A stretch of DNA of 12,778 bases from an uncultured Prevotella sp. (GTDB lineage: Bacteria > Bacteroidota > Bacteroidia > Bacteroidales > Bacteroidaceae), in contig CABUHE010000038.1 of the NCBI GenBank assembly GCA_902491375.1, positions 1 to 12,778 of the forward strand, written 5' to 3'. Position numbers and translations under genes: made by a program. The stretch's first letter is position 1; each line of letters starts with the position of its first letter. Shown piece by piece: positions 1 to 6,719 of the stretch. Under the pieces are notes generated by a model that worked only from the letters and a program-made list of their open reading frames with translations, was not told where the DNA came from and did not search any database.

Positions 1-52
1 TACGTGGCTCGATGATTACCACGCCGTCTATTTCAGTTTTTATTACCTCCAT
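1..52 (-). CDS. rfbC: dTDP-4-dehydrorhamnose 3,5-epimerase, N-terminal fragment (cut by window edge)
   Basis: Only the first 17 codons are inside the window, starting at the ATG at 52-50. They read MEVIKTEIDGVVIIEPR, which matches the usual N-terminus of RmlC/RfbC, a family of about 180-190 residues. The enzyme epimerises dTDP-4-keto-6-deoxyglucose at C3 and C5 in the cytoplasm, on the way to dTDP-L-rhamnose for surface polysaccharide. The catalytic part of the cupin fold lies beyond the edge, so the call rests on a short N-terminal match. No strong Shine-Dalgarno is visible (the upstream bases are AT-rich), which is normal for Bacteroidota. It is separated from tsaE by about 490 nt and has its own -7-like element at 107-114, so it probably starts a separate transcription unit that continues leftwards. 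Confidence 0.72.
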   Translation of the reverse strand, partial: MEVIKTEIDGVVIIEPR

Positions 53-106
53 ATTCTTTATAATTGAATATCTGAATTATCAAAAACGTAAATATATAAT
101 ACGATG

Positions 107-114
107 CAAATTTA
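107..114 (-). promoter_or_regulatory. -7 promoter element upstream of rfbC
   Basis: The minus strand reads TAAATTTG (followed by C), a perfect match to the Bacteroidota -7 element TAnnTTTG. It lies about 55 nt upstream of the epimerase ATG. No TTTG lies at the usual 17-23 nt upstream; the only nearby TTTG (minus strand of 127-130) is 12 nt away, which is too close. This is therefore half a promoter and only moderately supported. Confidence 0.4.
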
Positions 115-202
115 GAAAATAAATGTCAAAATACTATTGTCTTTAATTTCTTTAACGTTAAACGGAACATATCTTGATTTTAGACAACAGTCCGACAGAT
201 TA

Positions 203-364
203 TCAACTGTACCGACTGACGCGACACCAAAGATTACACTGAAATGCCGACACAACCGAAGCTACGATAAACACGATAACGCAGGCAGACAGAAACGATA
301 ACAACACGGCAGGTGTTGATAACTCCATAAACCACTGACTATCAACACATAACTCTAAAATCAT
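203..364 (-). CDS. Possible single-span membrane microprotein (53 aa)
   Basis: I do not recognise this gene. An uninterrupted minus-strand ORF runs from ATG (364-362) to TGA (205-203). The predicted peptide has an acidic N-terminal part (E4, D8, E14). A clean hydrophobic run of about 24 residues follows, roughly 17-41, containing segments such as AVLLSFLSACVIVFIVASVV. The short tail has three arginines (R48, R51 and its neighbours). This charge layout predicts one membrane span with a cytoplasmic C-terminus. A perfect TAnnTTTG element lies 17 nt upstream of the ATG, which would give a leader of about 10 nt. Against it: the ORF is short, no ribosome-binding site is obvious, and T-rich DNA produces hydrophobic codons by chance. 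A second in-frame ATG is codon 13. Treat it as a candidate. Confidence 0.35.
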   Translation of the reverse strand: MILELCVDSQWFMELSTPAVLLSFLSACVIVFIVASVVSAFQCNLWCRVSRYS

Positions 365-380
365 ACTCTGTAGAACGGCA

Positions 381-388
381 CAAATATA
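381..388 (-). promoter_or_regulatory. -7 promoter element upstream of the small ORF
   Basis: The minus strand reads TATATTTG, matching TAnnTTTG exactly. The best -33 candidate is a weak ATTG (405-408) at 16-nt spacing. Transcription would begin near 376, between the palindromic array and the 53-codon ORF. The array would thus be the end of the tsaE transcript and this the start of a new one. Confidence 0.4.
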
Positions 389-420
389 TGTTCACGGGGT
401 TGAACAATATTGGGATAAAT

Positions 421-508
421 TATAAAAGGTACCCTTTTGACCTGCAAAAGGATACCTTTTACACGCCAAAAGACGGCCTTTCGCAACGTAAAAGACCATC
501 TTTTGGCG
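421..508 (-). repeat. Array of four 15-bp palindromic units, 22-bp period, folding as two tandem hairpins
   Basis: Four units begin at 424, 446, 468 and 490, exactly 22 bp apart: AAAAGGTACCCTTTT, AAAAGGATACCTTTT, AAAAGACGGCCTTTC and AAAAGACCATCTTTT. Each is AAAAG, five variable bases, then CTTTT (last base C in unit 3). Spacers are 7 nt (gacctgc, acacgcc, gcaacgt). Columns 6 and 10 co-vary (G-C in units 1 and 2, A-T in unit 4). Neighbouring units also pair with each other. The stems are 421-439 with 445-463 (5-nt loop) and 464-482 with 490-508 (7-nt loop), each 19 bp with nothing between them. All five non-Watson-Crick positions are C/A on the plus strand, meaning G-U wobbles in minus-strand RNA. 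The array starts 35 nt after the tsaE stop, so it may act as a 3' end or processing structure. There is no clear U-tract. A protein-binding array is the alternative. Confidence 0.8.
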
Positions 509-543
509 CGCAGCTGATCAGGATACTAAAACCAACCAGATTT

Positions 544-957
544 TTAGAAACTTACAGTACGCGAACCGTCTTCGTTTTCCTTGATTTCAACCTTAACCGC
601 ATCTTCAGGCAAAAGACCTTCAATCAGTTCAGGCCACTCGATGAAACAAAGTCCGCCACCGTAGAAATACTCCTCGTATCCCATATCATAGACTTCCTCT
701 ATTTTCTTGATACGATAGAAGTCAAAATGGTAAATGGTGTCGCCTGAAGTCTCAGAAGTGTACTCATTGACGATTGCGAATGTTGGCGACGTTATTACGT
801 CTTCCACTCCAAGCTGCTCGCATACGGCCTTGATAAACGTTGTCTTACCGGCACCCATCTTGCCGTAGAATGCGAACACACGGCCACGCCCCATGTTTTC
901 AATAAACTGGCGTGCGCCCTGGCTGATGCTCTCTAAGTTGTTGATTTTTATTTCCAT
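544..957 (-). CDS. tsaE: tRNA threonylcarbamoyladenosine biosynthesis ATPase TsaE
   Basis: TsaE is the P-loop ATPase that works with TsaB and TsaD in the cytoplasm to attach threonylcarbamoyl to A37 of ANN-decoding tRNAs (t6A). The 137-residue product has all the family landmarks. These are a Walker A GKMGAGKT at residues 32-39, the switch-like SPTF at 57-60, HFDFYR at 77-82 and a Walker B-like CFIEWPE at 104-110. Length is typical. The ATG at 957-955 is chosen because MEIKINNLES leads directly into the fold; an ATG 11 nt further upstream is out of frame. It follows porX after a 141-nt gap with no convincing promoter (the closest, TGACTTTG at 1011-1004, has one mismatch and no -33), so cotranscription is likely. 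The hairpin array at 421-508 lies just downstream. Confidence 0.95.
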   Translation of the reverse strand: MEIKINNLESISQGARQFIENMGRGRVFAFYGKMGAGKTTFIKAVCEQLGVEDVITSPTFAIVNEYTSETSGDTIYHFDFYRIKKIEEVYDMGYEEYFYGGGLCFIEWPELIEGLLPEDAVKVEIKENEDGSRTVSF

Positions 958-1098
958 TGCTTTATCATTGTTGCGGAGTCTGACTGAAGCGTGCCATTTA
1001 ACTCAAAGTCATCCTTGCATGGTGTCCGTATAAAACTGAAACCGCATGCTGACCGGCCTGTCTGGTTTACGCCCCGTCATAAATCCCAATATTAAACA

Positions 1099-2733
1099 TT
1101 ATCTTTTTCTCACCTTCATGGTTATCAGCGGAACAATCATTTCCTCCATAGATATGCCTCCATGCTGGAACGTGTCTTTATAGTAAGACACATAGTAATT
1201 GTAATTATTAGGATAAGCGAAGAACGAATCGCCTGTCGCAAACACGTATGAAGTACTAAGATTTGGAGCAGGCAACATGGCCTTGTCAGGCTCTTTTATT
1301 ACGAATACTTCCTTAGGATTGTAGTTAAGGTTCTTCCCCAGCTTATAACGCAGGTTGGTGTTCGTGTTGCGGTCGCCTATTATCTTTACCGGTTTTGACG
1401 CTCTTATGCTGCCGTGGTCGGTAGTTATCACAACGGTGTAGTCGCTCTGCGCCAGCATTTTGAACAAGTCTGCCAATACCGAATGGCGGAACCAGCTCAA
1501 CGTTATGCTGCGGTAAGCCGACTCGTTGTTAGCCAGCTCGCGCACCATCTTCGACTCCGTGCGTGCATGGCTGAGCATATCTATAAAGTTGATTACAAGC
1601 ACATTCAGGTCGTTGGCTTTCAGAGTGTTGAATTTCTGAAGGAACTTTTCAGCACCGACTGAATCATTTATTTTATGATAAGAGAACGTTTCACGGCGTC
1701 TGAAGCGTTCAAACTGCGTCTTTATCAACGGCCCTTCGTTGAGATTCTTGCCTTCTGCCTCATCCTCGTCTACCCAAAGGTCAGGGAACATCTGCGCTAT
1801 CTTCTCAGGCATCAGTCCGCTGAATATCGCGTTGCGGGCATATTGCGTGGCAGTAGGAAGTATGCTGACATACGTCTGTTCGTCAATGTCGAACATATCG
1901 CCGATATCCTGTGACAGCACACGCCACTGGTCAAGGCGGAAGTTGTCGATAACTATCATAAACACCTTTTCACCGGCATCGAGCAACGGGAATATCTTTT
2001 TCTTAAAAATATCAATGCTCATCATCGGGCGTTCCTCGCCTTTCTCCTGCTGTTTACGCAACGATGCATGAACAGACTTCAGCCTTGACAAGCCTTGACC
2101 ACCTACTGTCTGGCTGCGCGCAATATCATCCATCCAGTCCATATAGTGTGCTTTGATGTATTTGGCAAAGCCGTTGTCAGCCTCTTCCTTCTGCATCTTC
2201 AGCATCTCAGTCATGTTACTGTCAGTATTGCTCAGCTCCAGTTCCCAGTGTACTATACGCCTATAAACGTCCATCCAGCCGTTGATAGTCTTACAGTCGC
2301 TTATCTGCATGGCTATATTCTGGAAATTCTGCTGGTATCCGCTTTGCGTTACCTCTGTTACAATTTCCTTCTGATGTATATTCTTCTTCAACGACAGAAG
2401 TATCTGGTTGGGGTTTACAGGCTTGATAAGATAGTCGGCAATCTTCGAGCCTATGGCCTGGTCCATTATGTTTTCCTCCTCGCTCTTGGTAACCATAACC
2501 ACAGGCGTGGCCGGCGATATTTCCTTTATCTTCTGCAAAGTCTCAAGTCCACTGAGACCCGGCATCATCTCGTCAAGCAGAATCAGGTCAAAAGTCTTTT
2601 GCCTGCACTGGTCTATAGCGTCGGTGCCGTTGGTCACGGTCACTACGTCATATCCCTTCTTCTGAAGAAAAAGCACGTGGGCACGGAGAAGCTCCATTTC
2701 GTCATCAGCCCATAAAAGTAATCCGTTGCTCAT
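1099..2733 (-). CDS. porX: PorX-type response regulator with PglZ (alkaline-phosphatase superfamily) effector
   Basis: PorX is the cytoplasmic response regulator that controls T9SS genes in Porphyromonas and Flavobacterium; its PglZ domain has been reported to be a phosphodiesterase acting on oligonucleotides. The 544-residue product has a CheY-like receiver (about 1-120) with acidic pair D10/D11, phosphoacceptor D54 in LLDEMMPGL, T82 and K104. A helical middle (about 125-245) follows, then the PglZ domain. The zinc-ligand pattern of the superfamily looks intact: D263 in VIDNFRLDQW, D385 and H389 in FIDMLSHAR, D439/H440 in TTDHGS, and H524 in QHGG. The likely nucleophile is T296 in LPTATQYAR. 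It has no DNA-binding domain. It starts 32 nt after porW, so the two are probably cotranscribed. The cognate kinase PorY and sigma factor SigP are not in the window. The ATG at 2733 places the receiver strand directly at the N-terminus. Confidence 0.9.
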   Translation of the reverse strand: MSNGLLLWADDEMELLRAHVLFLQKKGYDVVTVTNGTDAIDQCRQKTFDLILLDEMMPGLSGLETLQKIKEISPATPVVMVTKSEEENIMDQAIGSKIADYLIKPVNPNQILLSLKKNIHQKEIVTEVTQSGYQQNFQNIAMQISDCKTINGWMDVYRRIVHWELELSNTDSNMTEMLKMQKEEADNGFAKYIKAHYMDWMDDIARSQTVGGQGLSRLKSVHASLRKQQEKGEERPMMSIDIFKKKIFPLLDAGEKVFMIVIDNFRLDQWRVLSQDIGDMFDIDEQTYVSILPTATQYARNAIFSGLMPEKIAQMFPDLWVDEDEAEGKNLNEGPLIKTQFERFRRRETFSYHKINDSVGAEKFLQKFNTLKANDLNVLVINFIDMLSHARTESKMVRELANNESAYRSITLSWFRHSVLADLFKMLAQSDYTVVITTDHGSIRASKPVKIIGDRNTNTNLRYKLGKNLNYNPKEVFVIKEPDKAMLPAPNLSTSYVFATGDSFFAYPNNYNYYVSYYKDTFQHGGISMEEMIVPLITMKVRKR

Positions 2734-2765
2734 AGGTCAAAGTTTTTATAATCAACAGAAATTTA

Positions 2766-5700
2766 TCAGAAACCGTCGAGGTCGTAATATTCGTCTTCAA
2801 GACCGTAGCTGTCCTGACGGTCGTCCTGCTTTCCGGCATTGCTATTGTTGCCGTTATTGTTGTTTCTGTTGTTGCTGTAATCGTCGTTGAACTCAATTAT
2901 CAGGTCGTCATGAGTGGCAGGAGCCTCAGTCTGAGTCTTTACACCGGCAGGAGCCGTCGTGTTCTGCTTATTTGTCGCAGGCCTGCTGTCTATGTCAGGA
3001 ACGGTAATCTGATTGTTGCCGACAGAGGTATTACCTTGCTTTGTTCCTGTACTGCCGGCATCGTCAAGCGGAATGAATGTTCCGCCGTTATCTTGTCCGG
3101 CAGGCTGTTGTGCCTTATTTTCCTCGTCCATGATAATCAGTCCATTGTCGGTCTGTCCGCCTCCGGCAGGAGCATTTTCCTTGACATCCGGCACTATCAA
3201 TGTGCTGTTGTCAGTACCTGTTTCAGGCTTCTCCGTCTCCATAGGTACAGTTATCGAGCCTGTTGCGTCTGCCGGCTGATTATCTTTCGGCTTACCTTCC
3301 TGACTGTCGGGCATTATTATCAGGTCGTTATTTCCGCCTGTTCCGGTAGCCGGCTGATTGTCGTCAATGAACAGTCCGTCCTCTATGACTCCGCCTTGAT
3401 ACAAACCGTCGTCTCCGTAGCTGCCTTCGTCTTCTGCCGACTTATACTCTATCGTTGCAGGTTCGGTAAGCAATTTCACAGTACTTATCCGCAAAGGAAC
3501 GAAGTGCTGCTCATAGAACTTATCGTAATCGTTATAGCTGTACTGCGTGCCAAGCAGTTCGAGGTTGGCATCGCTTATCACGAATGAACGGGCCTTAGCC
3601 GTCAGATTGCGGATATTCGCATTACCACCCAGCTGACGTGCGTACTGAAGAGCCTCATCATAGCTCAAGAAACCGCTTACACGCATACGGTGTAAACTGC
3701 CAAGCTCGTCGATGACCACATCAAAGTTTCTTACAATAAAGTTTGTAAAGTTGAACTTCGCAAGCTCAAACAGCAGCTTATTCTCATTGACAGAGTCAGG
3801 CGCATAGACAAACATGAATGAGAAGTTGACGTTACGCTCAGCCACAAACTTACGCGCTGCAATAGAATCGCTGTCGTTTAAGACAACAGCACGACGCTCC
3901 CAGATATTGCTGATGTCAAACTTTCCGCCATACAACTGACGTCCGGCTTTTACACCGTTGATAATCATTCCGGCAAGTTCGCTGACATCGCTTTCAGGAT
4001 ATTTGCTTACCACTTCATTCATGTCTTTCAGACATCCGTCGCTGTCGCCATTATTGAGTTTGCTAAGTCCGTAAATAAATATGAACTTATCACGGTTGGC
4101 TCCAAGCGGGAAACGCGATGCGGAAAGCGCGGCGTTAGCACGTACTTCGTCAAACCTATCAGCCTTGAATGCCTCATAAGTGGCTGCGTAAAGCGAGTCT
4201 TCTATATGCACACCGAACCTTGCGTTCTCCTCAAAATTCGGATCTGCCAGCAGGACTGTCCACTGACTCGTCGGGAATTCACGTTTTAACAGGTCTAGAT
4301 ATGTTGCAGCCTTACTGCTCTCCTGTCGTCGTGAATAGAGCAGGAACAGATGATAATAAGCCTCGTCAAGATGCTCATAGTCCTTATAATTGTCTGTAAG
4401 GCGGCGCAGATGCTTCTCACTCAGTGTGAGATTGTCAAATTTATCCTTGAATATAACTCCTGCATGGAAAAGTCCGTCTTCAATAATCTTATTGCTTTCA
4501 GCCACCTGTTCAGCTGTAAAAGGAATCTGTTTCAGGTAATACTCACGCTTGTGCGGATTGTTCTGGGCACTGTCGAGCGAGTTTTTGATTGAATCCTCCA
4601 TTGCCTCAGCTGCTGCAATAGAGTCGCGCATCTCGTCTGTAAGTTCTTCTGGAAGAGCGGCCTGCGCCACGACGGTTTTGTTAGAACGTTGCCAATCGTC
4701 AACATTCTGACGCCTGCCCCACAATTTTTGGAACGTAGTCTTACCCTGACTAACGGCCGTAGGATTATAGAAATACCACGTGCCGTTCTTGTCAGTCATG
4801 TTGTTTGCCGTGCTGTTCTGCCCTGCCGTATTACCTGCTCCGCCCTGCTGTGCCAGATATTGCTGTGCCTCAGCTTCAGCCTGAGCCTTTCGTTCTTCTT
4901 TTTCTTTCTTCTTCAATGCCTCTATAACACGGTCGATAGCTTCGTTTCTCTCAGCCTCAGGCATCTTTGCCAAAGTCTGAAGAGAGTCCTGAAGATGCAC
5001 TGCATCGGTATAAGGCACAAGCTCGTCAAGTATCTTTGAGCGGTCAGACAGCTGTTGATAATCGTCACGTTCCTTATCAAGCAGACCGATAGCTTCGCCG
5101 TAGCAGCGGCGTGCGTTGCTATAATCCTCACGATTCCAATAAAGGTCGCCCAGCTTTAACAGCAGCACACCTTTCTCAATGCCGTTCCTTGTTGATTTGG
5201 CATTGCCTTTTTCGTATGCAGAAATAGCGTTTGTAGTATCTTTCTGATTAAGATAAATATTTCCGATAGCATAATAAACCTGGTCAAGATACTCTTTGTT
5301 ATTGTCGGAACGTGCCATACGGCGCAGTCTTCTAATCATCTTCTTCGACTGCTGACCGCCCATAACTTCAGTCATTGCAATACGTGCATTAAACTCAAGT
5401 TCATACGGCGGATGCAGCCTTATAACACGCTTATAGGCTTTGTAAGCATTTTCCTTATTACCAAGAGCTGCCTCTAACTGTCCCATAAGATACCACTCAC
5501 GAGCCTTCTGCTTACGGCGCATCTCATGCTTGATAACCTTTCGCAAATAAGGTATTGCTTCAGCGTAACGCCCTGTATGGATATAATAATCGGCATAGGT
5601 ATAATCCCACTCCTTACGCGCACGCCAATGTAACGAGTCGCGGCGCATCTTAGTTATCACATCCTCAGCATCGTAAATCCAATCCTGCTCTATATAACAC

Positions 5701-6245
5701 TTTGCCAGCCAAGCTCTTGCACGTCCGTATATTGCAGGTTGAGTGGCGTAAAGGCGACTCATATATGCAAACGTCGACGCAGCTTCGTCAAACGAGCCTT
5801 TCATAAACTGCGCACGGCCCATAAGCAGCCAGGCTTTCCACAAAAAAGGATTGTATTCCTTACGGTTTAGCCATTCAATATCTTTCTCTGTTTTTTTTCT
5901 GCTTTTAGTCCATTCAGGACGACGCTTGATGCTGTGCAACCTTATTGCTTTCTGACATTTCTCGATAGCACGGTCAAAATTAGAACCACCAAGCTGACGG
6001 CTGCTCTTATTGCCAACGGTATAAAGCGGCAACCTCTCTGTAAAGTTATCCTTATTACCGTTCTCTTTCTCAAGTGAGCCGTCAATGTATGCAAGTGTTC
6101 CGTTATAATAAGTATTGTAACGTGCGTTGAACGAATGCCACCAACGACTTTGCGCAGTGTTCTTCTCAGTAGAACAACCGACAGCAGCCATGATGACAAT
6201 CACGACAAAAACAGGAATTATATGTTTGGCAAACTTGATATGCAT
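2766..6245 (-). CDS. porW: PorW/SprE-type TPR lipoprotein (T9SS / gliding associated)
   Basis: PorW (SprE in gliding flavobacteria) is an envelope lipoprotein needed for T9SS function. The 1159-residue product begins with a signal peptide and lipobox AVGC, placing the acylated cysteine at residue 24. Next comes the family-typical FNARYNTYYNG segment (about 39-49). TPR-like helices occupy about 130-420, for example AWLLMGRAQFMKGSFDEAAS. An alanine/glutamate/lysine-rich coiled coil lies near 430-465 and a Q/N/G-rich linker near 465-485. More TPR-like helices occupy about 585-765, and a SPOR-like alpha/beta segment about 805-885 (FMFVYAPDSVNENKLL onwards). The last 200 residues are disordered, rich in P, G, N, Q, T and D, with a repeated hydrophobic-acidic motif. 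As I recall SprE is about 870 residues, so this one is long, mainly because of the tail. No strong promoter precedes it; it is 79 nt after the preceding gene and 32 nt before porX. The family assignment is good; orthology to PorW specifically is inferred. Confidence 0.82.
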   Translation of the reverse strand: MHIKFAKHIIPVFVVIVIMAAVGCSTEKNTAQSRWWHSFNARYNTYYNGTLAYIDGSLEKENGNKDNFTERLPLYTVGNKSSRQLGGSNFDRAIEKCQKAIRLHSIKRRPEWTKSRKKTEKDIEWLNRKEYNPFLWKAWLLMGRAQFMKGSFDEAASTFAYMSRLYATQPAIYGRARAWLAKCYIEQDWIYDAEDVITKMRRDSLHWRARKEWDYTYADYYIHTGRYAEAIPYLRKVIKHEMRRKQKAREWYLMGQLEAALGNKENAYKAYKRVIRLHPPYELEFNARIAMTEVMGGQQSKKMIRRLRRMARSDNNKEYLDQVYYAIGNIYLNQKDTTNAISAYEKGNAKSTRNGIEKGVLLLKLGDLYWNREDYSNARRCYGEAIGLLDKERDDYQQLSDRSKILDELVPYTDAVHLQDSLQTLAKMPEAERNEAIDRVIEALKKKEKEERKAQAEAEAQQYLAQQGGAGNTAGQNSTANNMTDKNGTWYFYNPTAVSQGKTTFQKLWGRRQNVDDWQRSNKTVVAQAALPEELTDEMRDSIAAAEAMEDSIKNSLDSAQNNPHKREYYLKQIPFTAEQVAESNKIIEDGLFHAGVIFKDKFDNLTLSEKHLRRLTDNYKDYEHLDEAYYHLFLLYSRRQESSKAATYLDLLKREFPTSQWTVLLADPNFEENARFGVHIEDSLYAATYEAFKADRFDEVRANAALSASRFPLGANRDKFIFIYGLSKLNNGDSDGCLKDMNEVVSKYPESDVSELAGMIINGVKAGRQLYGGKFDISNIWERRAVVLNDSDSIAARKFVAERNVNFSFMFVYAPDSVNENKLLFELAKFNFTNFIVRNFDVVIDELGSLHRMRVSGFLSYDEALQYARQLGGNANIRNLTAKARSFVISDANLELLGTQYSYNDYDKFYEQHFVPLRISTVKLLTEPATIEYKSAEDEGSYGDDGLYQGGVIEDGLFIDDNQPATGTGGNNDLIIMPDSQEGKPKDNQPADATGSITVPMETEKPETGTDNSTLIVPDVKENAPAGGGQTDNGLIIMDEENKAQQPAGQDNGGTFIPLDDAGSTGTKQGNTSVGNNQITVPDIDSRPATNKQNTTAPAGVKTQTEAPATHDDLIIEFNDDYSNNRNNNNGNNSNAGKQDDRQDSYGLEDEYYDLDGF
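2880..3377 (-). repeat. Protein-level motif array in the PorW C-terminal tail (eight copies)
   Basis: Between residues 957 and 1122 of the TPR lipoprotein, eight short blocks recur: GLFIDD (957), DLIIMPDS (974), SITVPMET (997), TLIVPDVKE (1015), GLIIMDEE (1035), TFIPLDDA (1056), QITVPDIDS (1079) and DLIIEFND (1114). The pattern is a polar or glycine residue, three or four hydrophobic residues often ending in proline or methionine, then one to three acidic residues. Steps are 17, 23, 18, 20, 21, 23 and 35 residues. Linkers are proline/glycine/asparagine/threonine-rich and differ from one another, so only the motif is kept. Confidence 0.6.
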
Positions 6246-6324
6246 ATTGTCTTAAAAAAAGGCCACAATACCTTTATTATAAACTTGCAAACGTCTGTTT
6301 TATTGCATTATAAGCTATAAACTA

Positions 6325-6717
6325 TTATCCTTCAACAAGCATTATGGCTTCATCCTTCAATTGGTCAGGCAGATTTACGCCACGCAGATTCAGACTTTTC
6401 AGCCAGTCTTTCACTTCTTCAGGTTTCATTGTGTACATTACTTCAGCAAACTGTCCGGCCTCTTCGTCCGTATAACTATCAGAAGTCCGGCCTTTGTATT
6501 CATCTAATTCCTCGTCATCAAAATATTCAATATCTCCAACAGAGTTTTCAATGACACAGTCATGCAGACATCTGCCTGGCTCTGATGTACATGAAGTGCA
6601 ATCTGACGAGCCATCTGACAATGCGGTGTTGACGCCTTTGTTTCCGAATATTTTACGCAGTACAACCGCTAAAACAATCAGAACCGCTAAATACAGAACA
6701 TACGATAATGCCTCCAT
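6325..6717 (-). CDS. Small cysteine-containing membrane-anchored protein, conserved Bacteroidota family of unknown function
   Basis: I cannot assign a function. The 130-residue product has one N-terminal membrane segment, roughly 3-20 (YVLYLAVLIVLAVVL). A short basic patch follows, then a cysteine group spaced C-x2-C-x6-C-x3-C (residues 40, 43, 50 and 54). After a strongly acidic stretch (YFDDEELDEYKGR onwards), the C-terminal soluble part contains TMKPEEVKDWLKSLNLRG and LPDQLKDEAIML. The acidic-to-C-terminal part resembles a small family I associate with Bacteroidales genomes next to aroA, usually annotated as hypothetical. The four cysteines suggest a metal or Fe-S site, which is inference. 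The ATG at 6717 is preferred, 2 nt after the aroA stop; a TTG two codons upstream would overlap aroA by 4 nt. Tight coupling to aroA implies cotranscription. Confidence 0.8.
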   Translation of the reverse strand: MEALSYVLYLAVLIVLAVVLRKIFGNKGVNTALSDGSSDCTSCTSEPGRCLHDCVIENSVGDIEYFDDEELDEYKGRTSDSYTDEEAGQFAEVMYTMKPEEVKDWLKSLNLRGVNLPDQLKDEAIMLVEG

Positions 6718-6719
6718 TG

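Larger units (their letters stand above)
53..543. other. 490-nt gap between tsaE and rfbC: contents
   Basis: No gene of a recognised family lies here. Reading leftwards from tsaE, the gap contains the palindromic 22-bp-period array (421-508), a -7 element (381-388), a 53-codon membrane-peptide ORF (203-364) and a second -7 element (107-114). Inside the ORF there is a perfect 9-bp inverted repeat, GTGTTGATA at 313-321 and TATCAACAC at 340-348. The stretch 53-180 is AT-rich and otherwise empty. Confidence 0.7.

Noticed and set aside
200..347. Cluster of DnaA-box-like nonamers (TTATCAACT at 200, TTATCAACA on the minus strand at 314-322, CTATCAACA at 339)
   Set aside because: Each differs from TTATCCACA by one or two bases. 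There is no dnaA or dnaN context and no AT-rich unwinding region beside them, and two of the three are simply the arms of the 9-bp inverted repeat.
421..508. CRISPR interpretation of the 22-bp-period array
   Set aside because: Spacers are only 7 nt, units are imperfect, and there are no cas genes.
388..747. 119-codon plus-strand ORF spanning the palindromic array and the 3' half of tsaE
   Set aside because: It runs antisense through a well-supported tsaE and through the repeat array. Its product has no recognisable family and its first half simply translates the palindromes.
1009..1080. 23-codon ORF in the porX-tsaE gap (start ATG 1080-1078)
   Set aside because: Too short, no hydrophobic or compositional signature, no promoter element. 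It is better left as unexplained spacer.
2095..2715. 206-codon plus-strand ORF opposite the PorX receiver
   Set aside because: The minus-strand frame has all receiver and PglZ motifs; the antisense frame is a shadow.
2910..3587. 225-codon plus-strand ORF opposite the PorW tail
   Set aside because: The coding strand there is low complexity and depleted in stop codons on the opposite strand. The antisense product has no family features, whereas the minus-strand frame continues an intact lipoprotein.
6263..6291. Possible porW promoter (TTTG-N17-TATTGTGG on the minus strand)
   Set aside because: The -7 half has two mismatches to TAnnTTTG, clearly weaker than the other promoters in the window.
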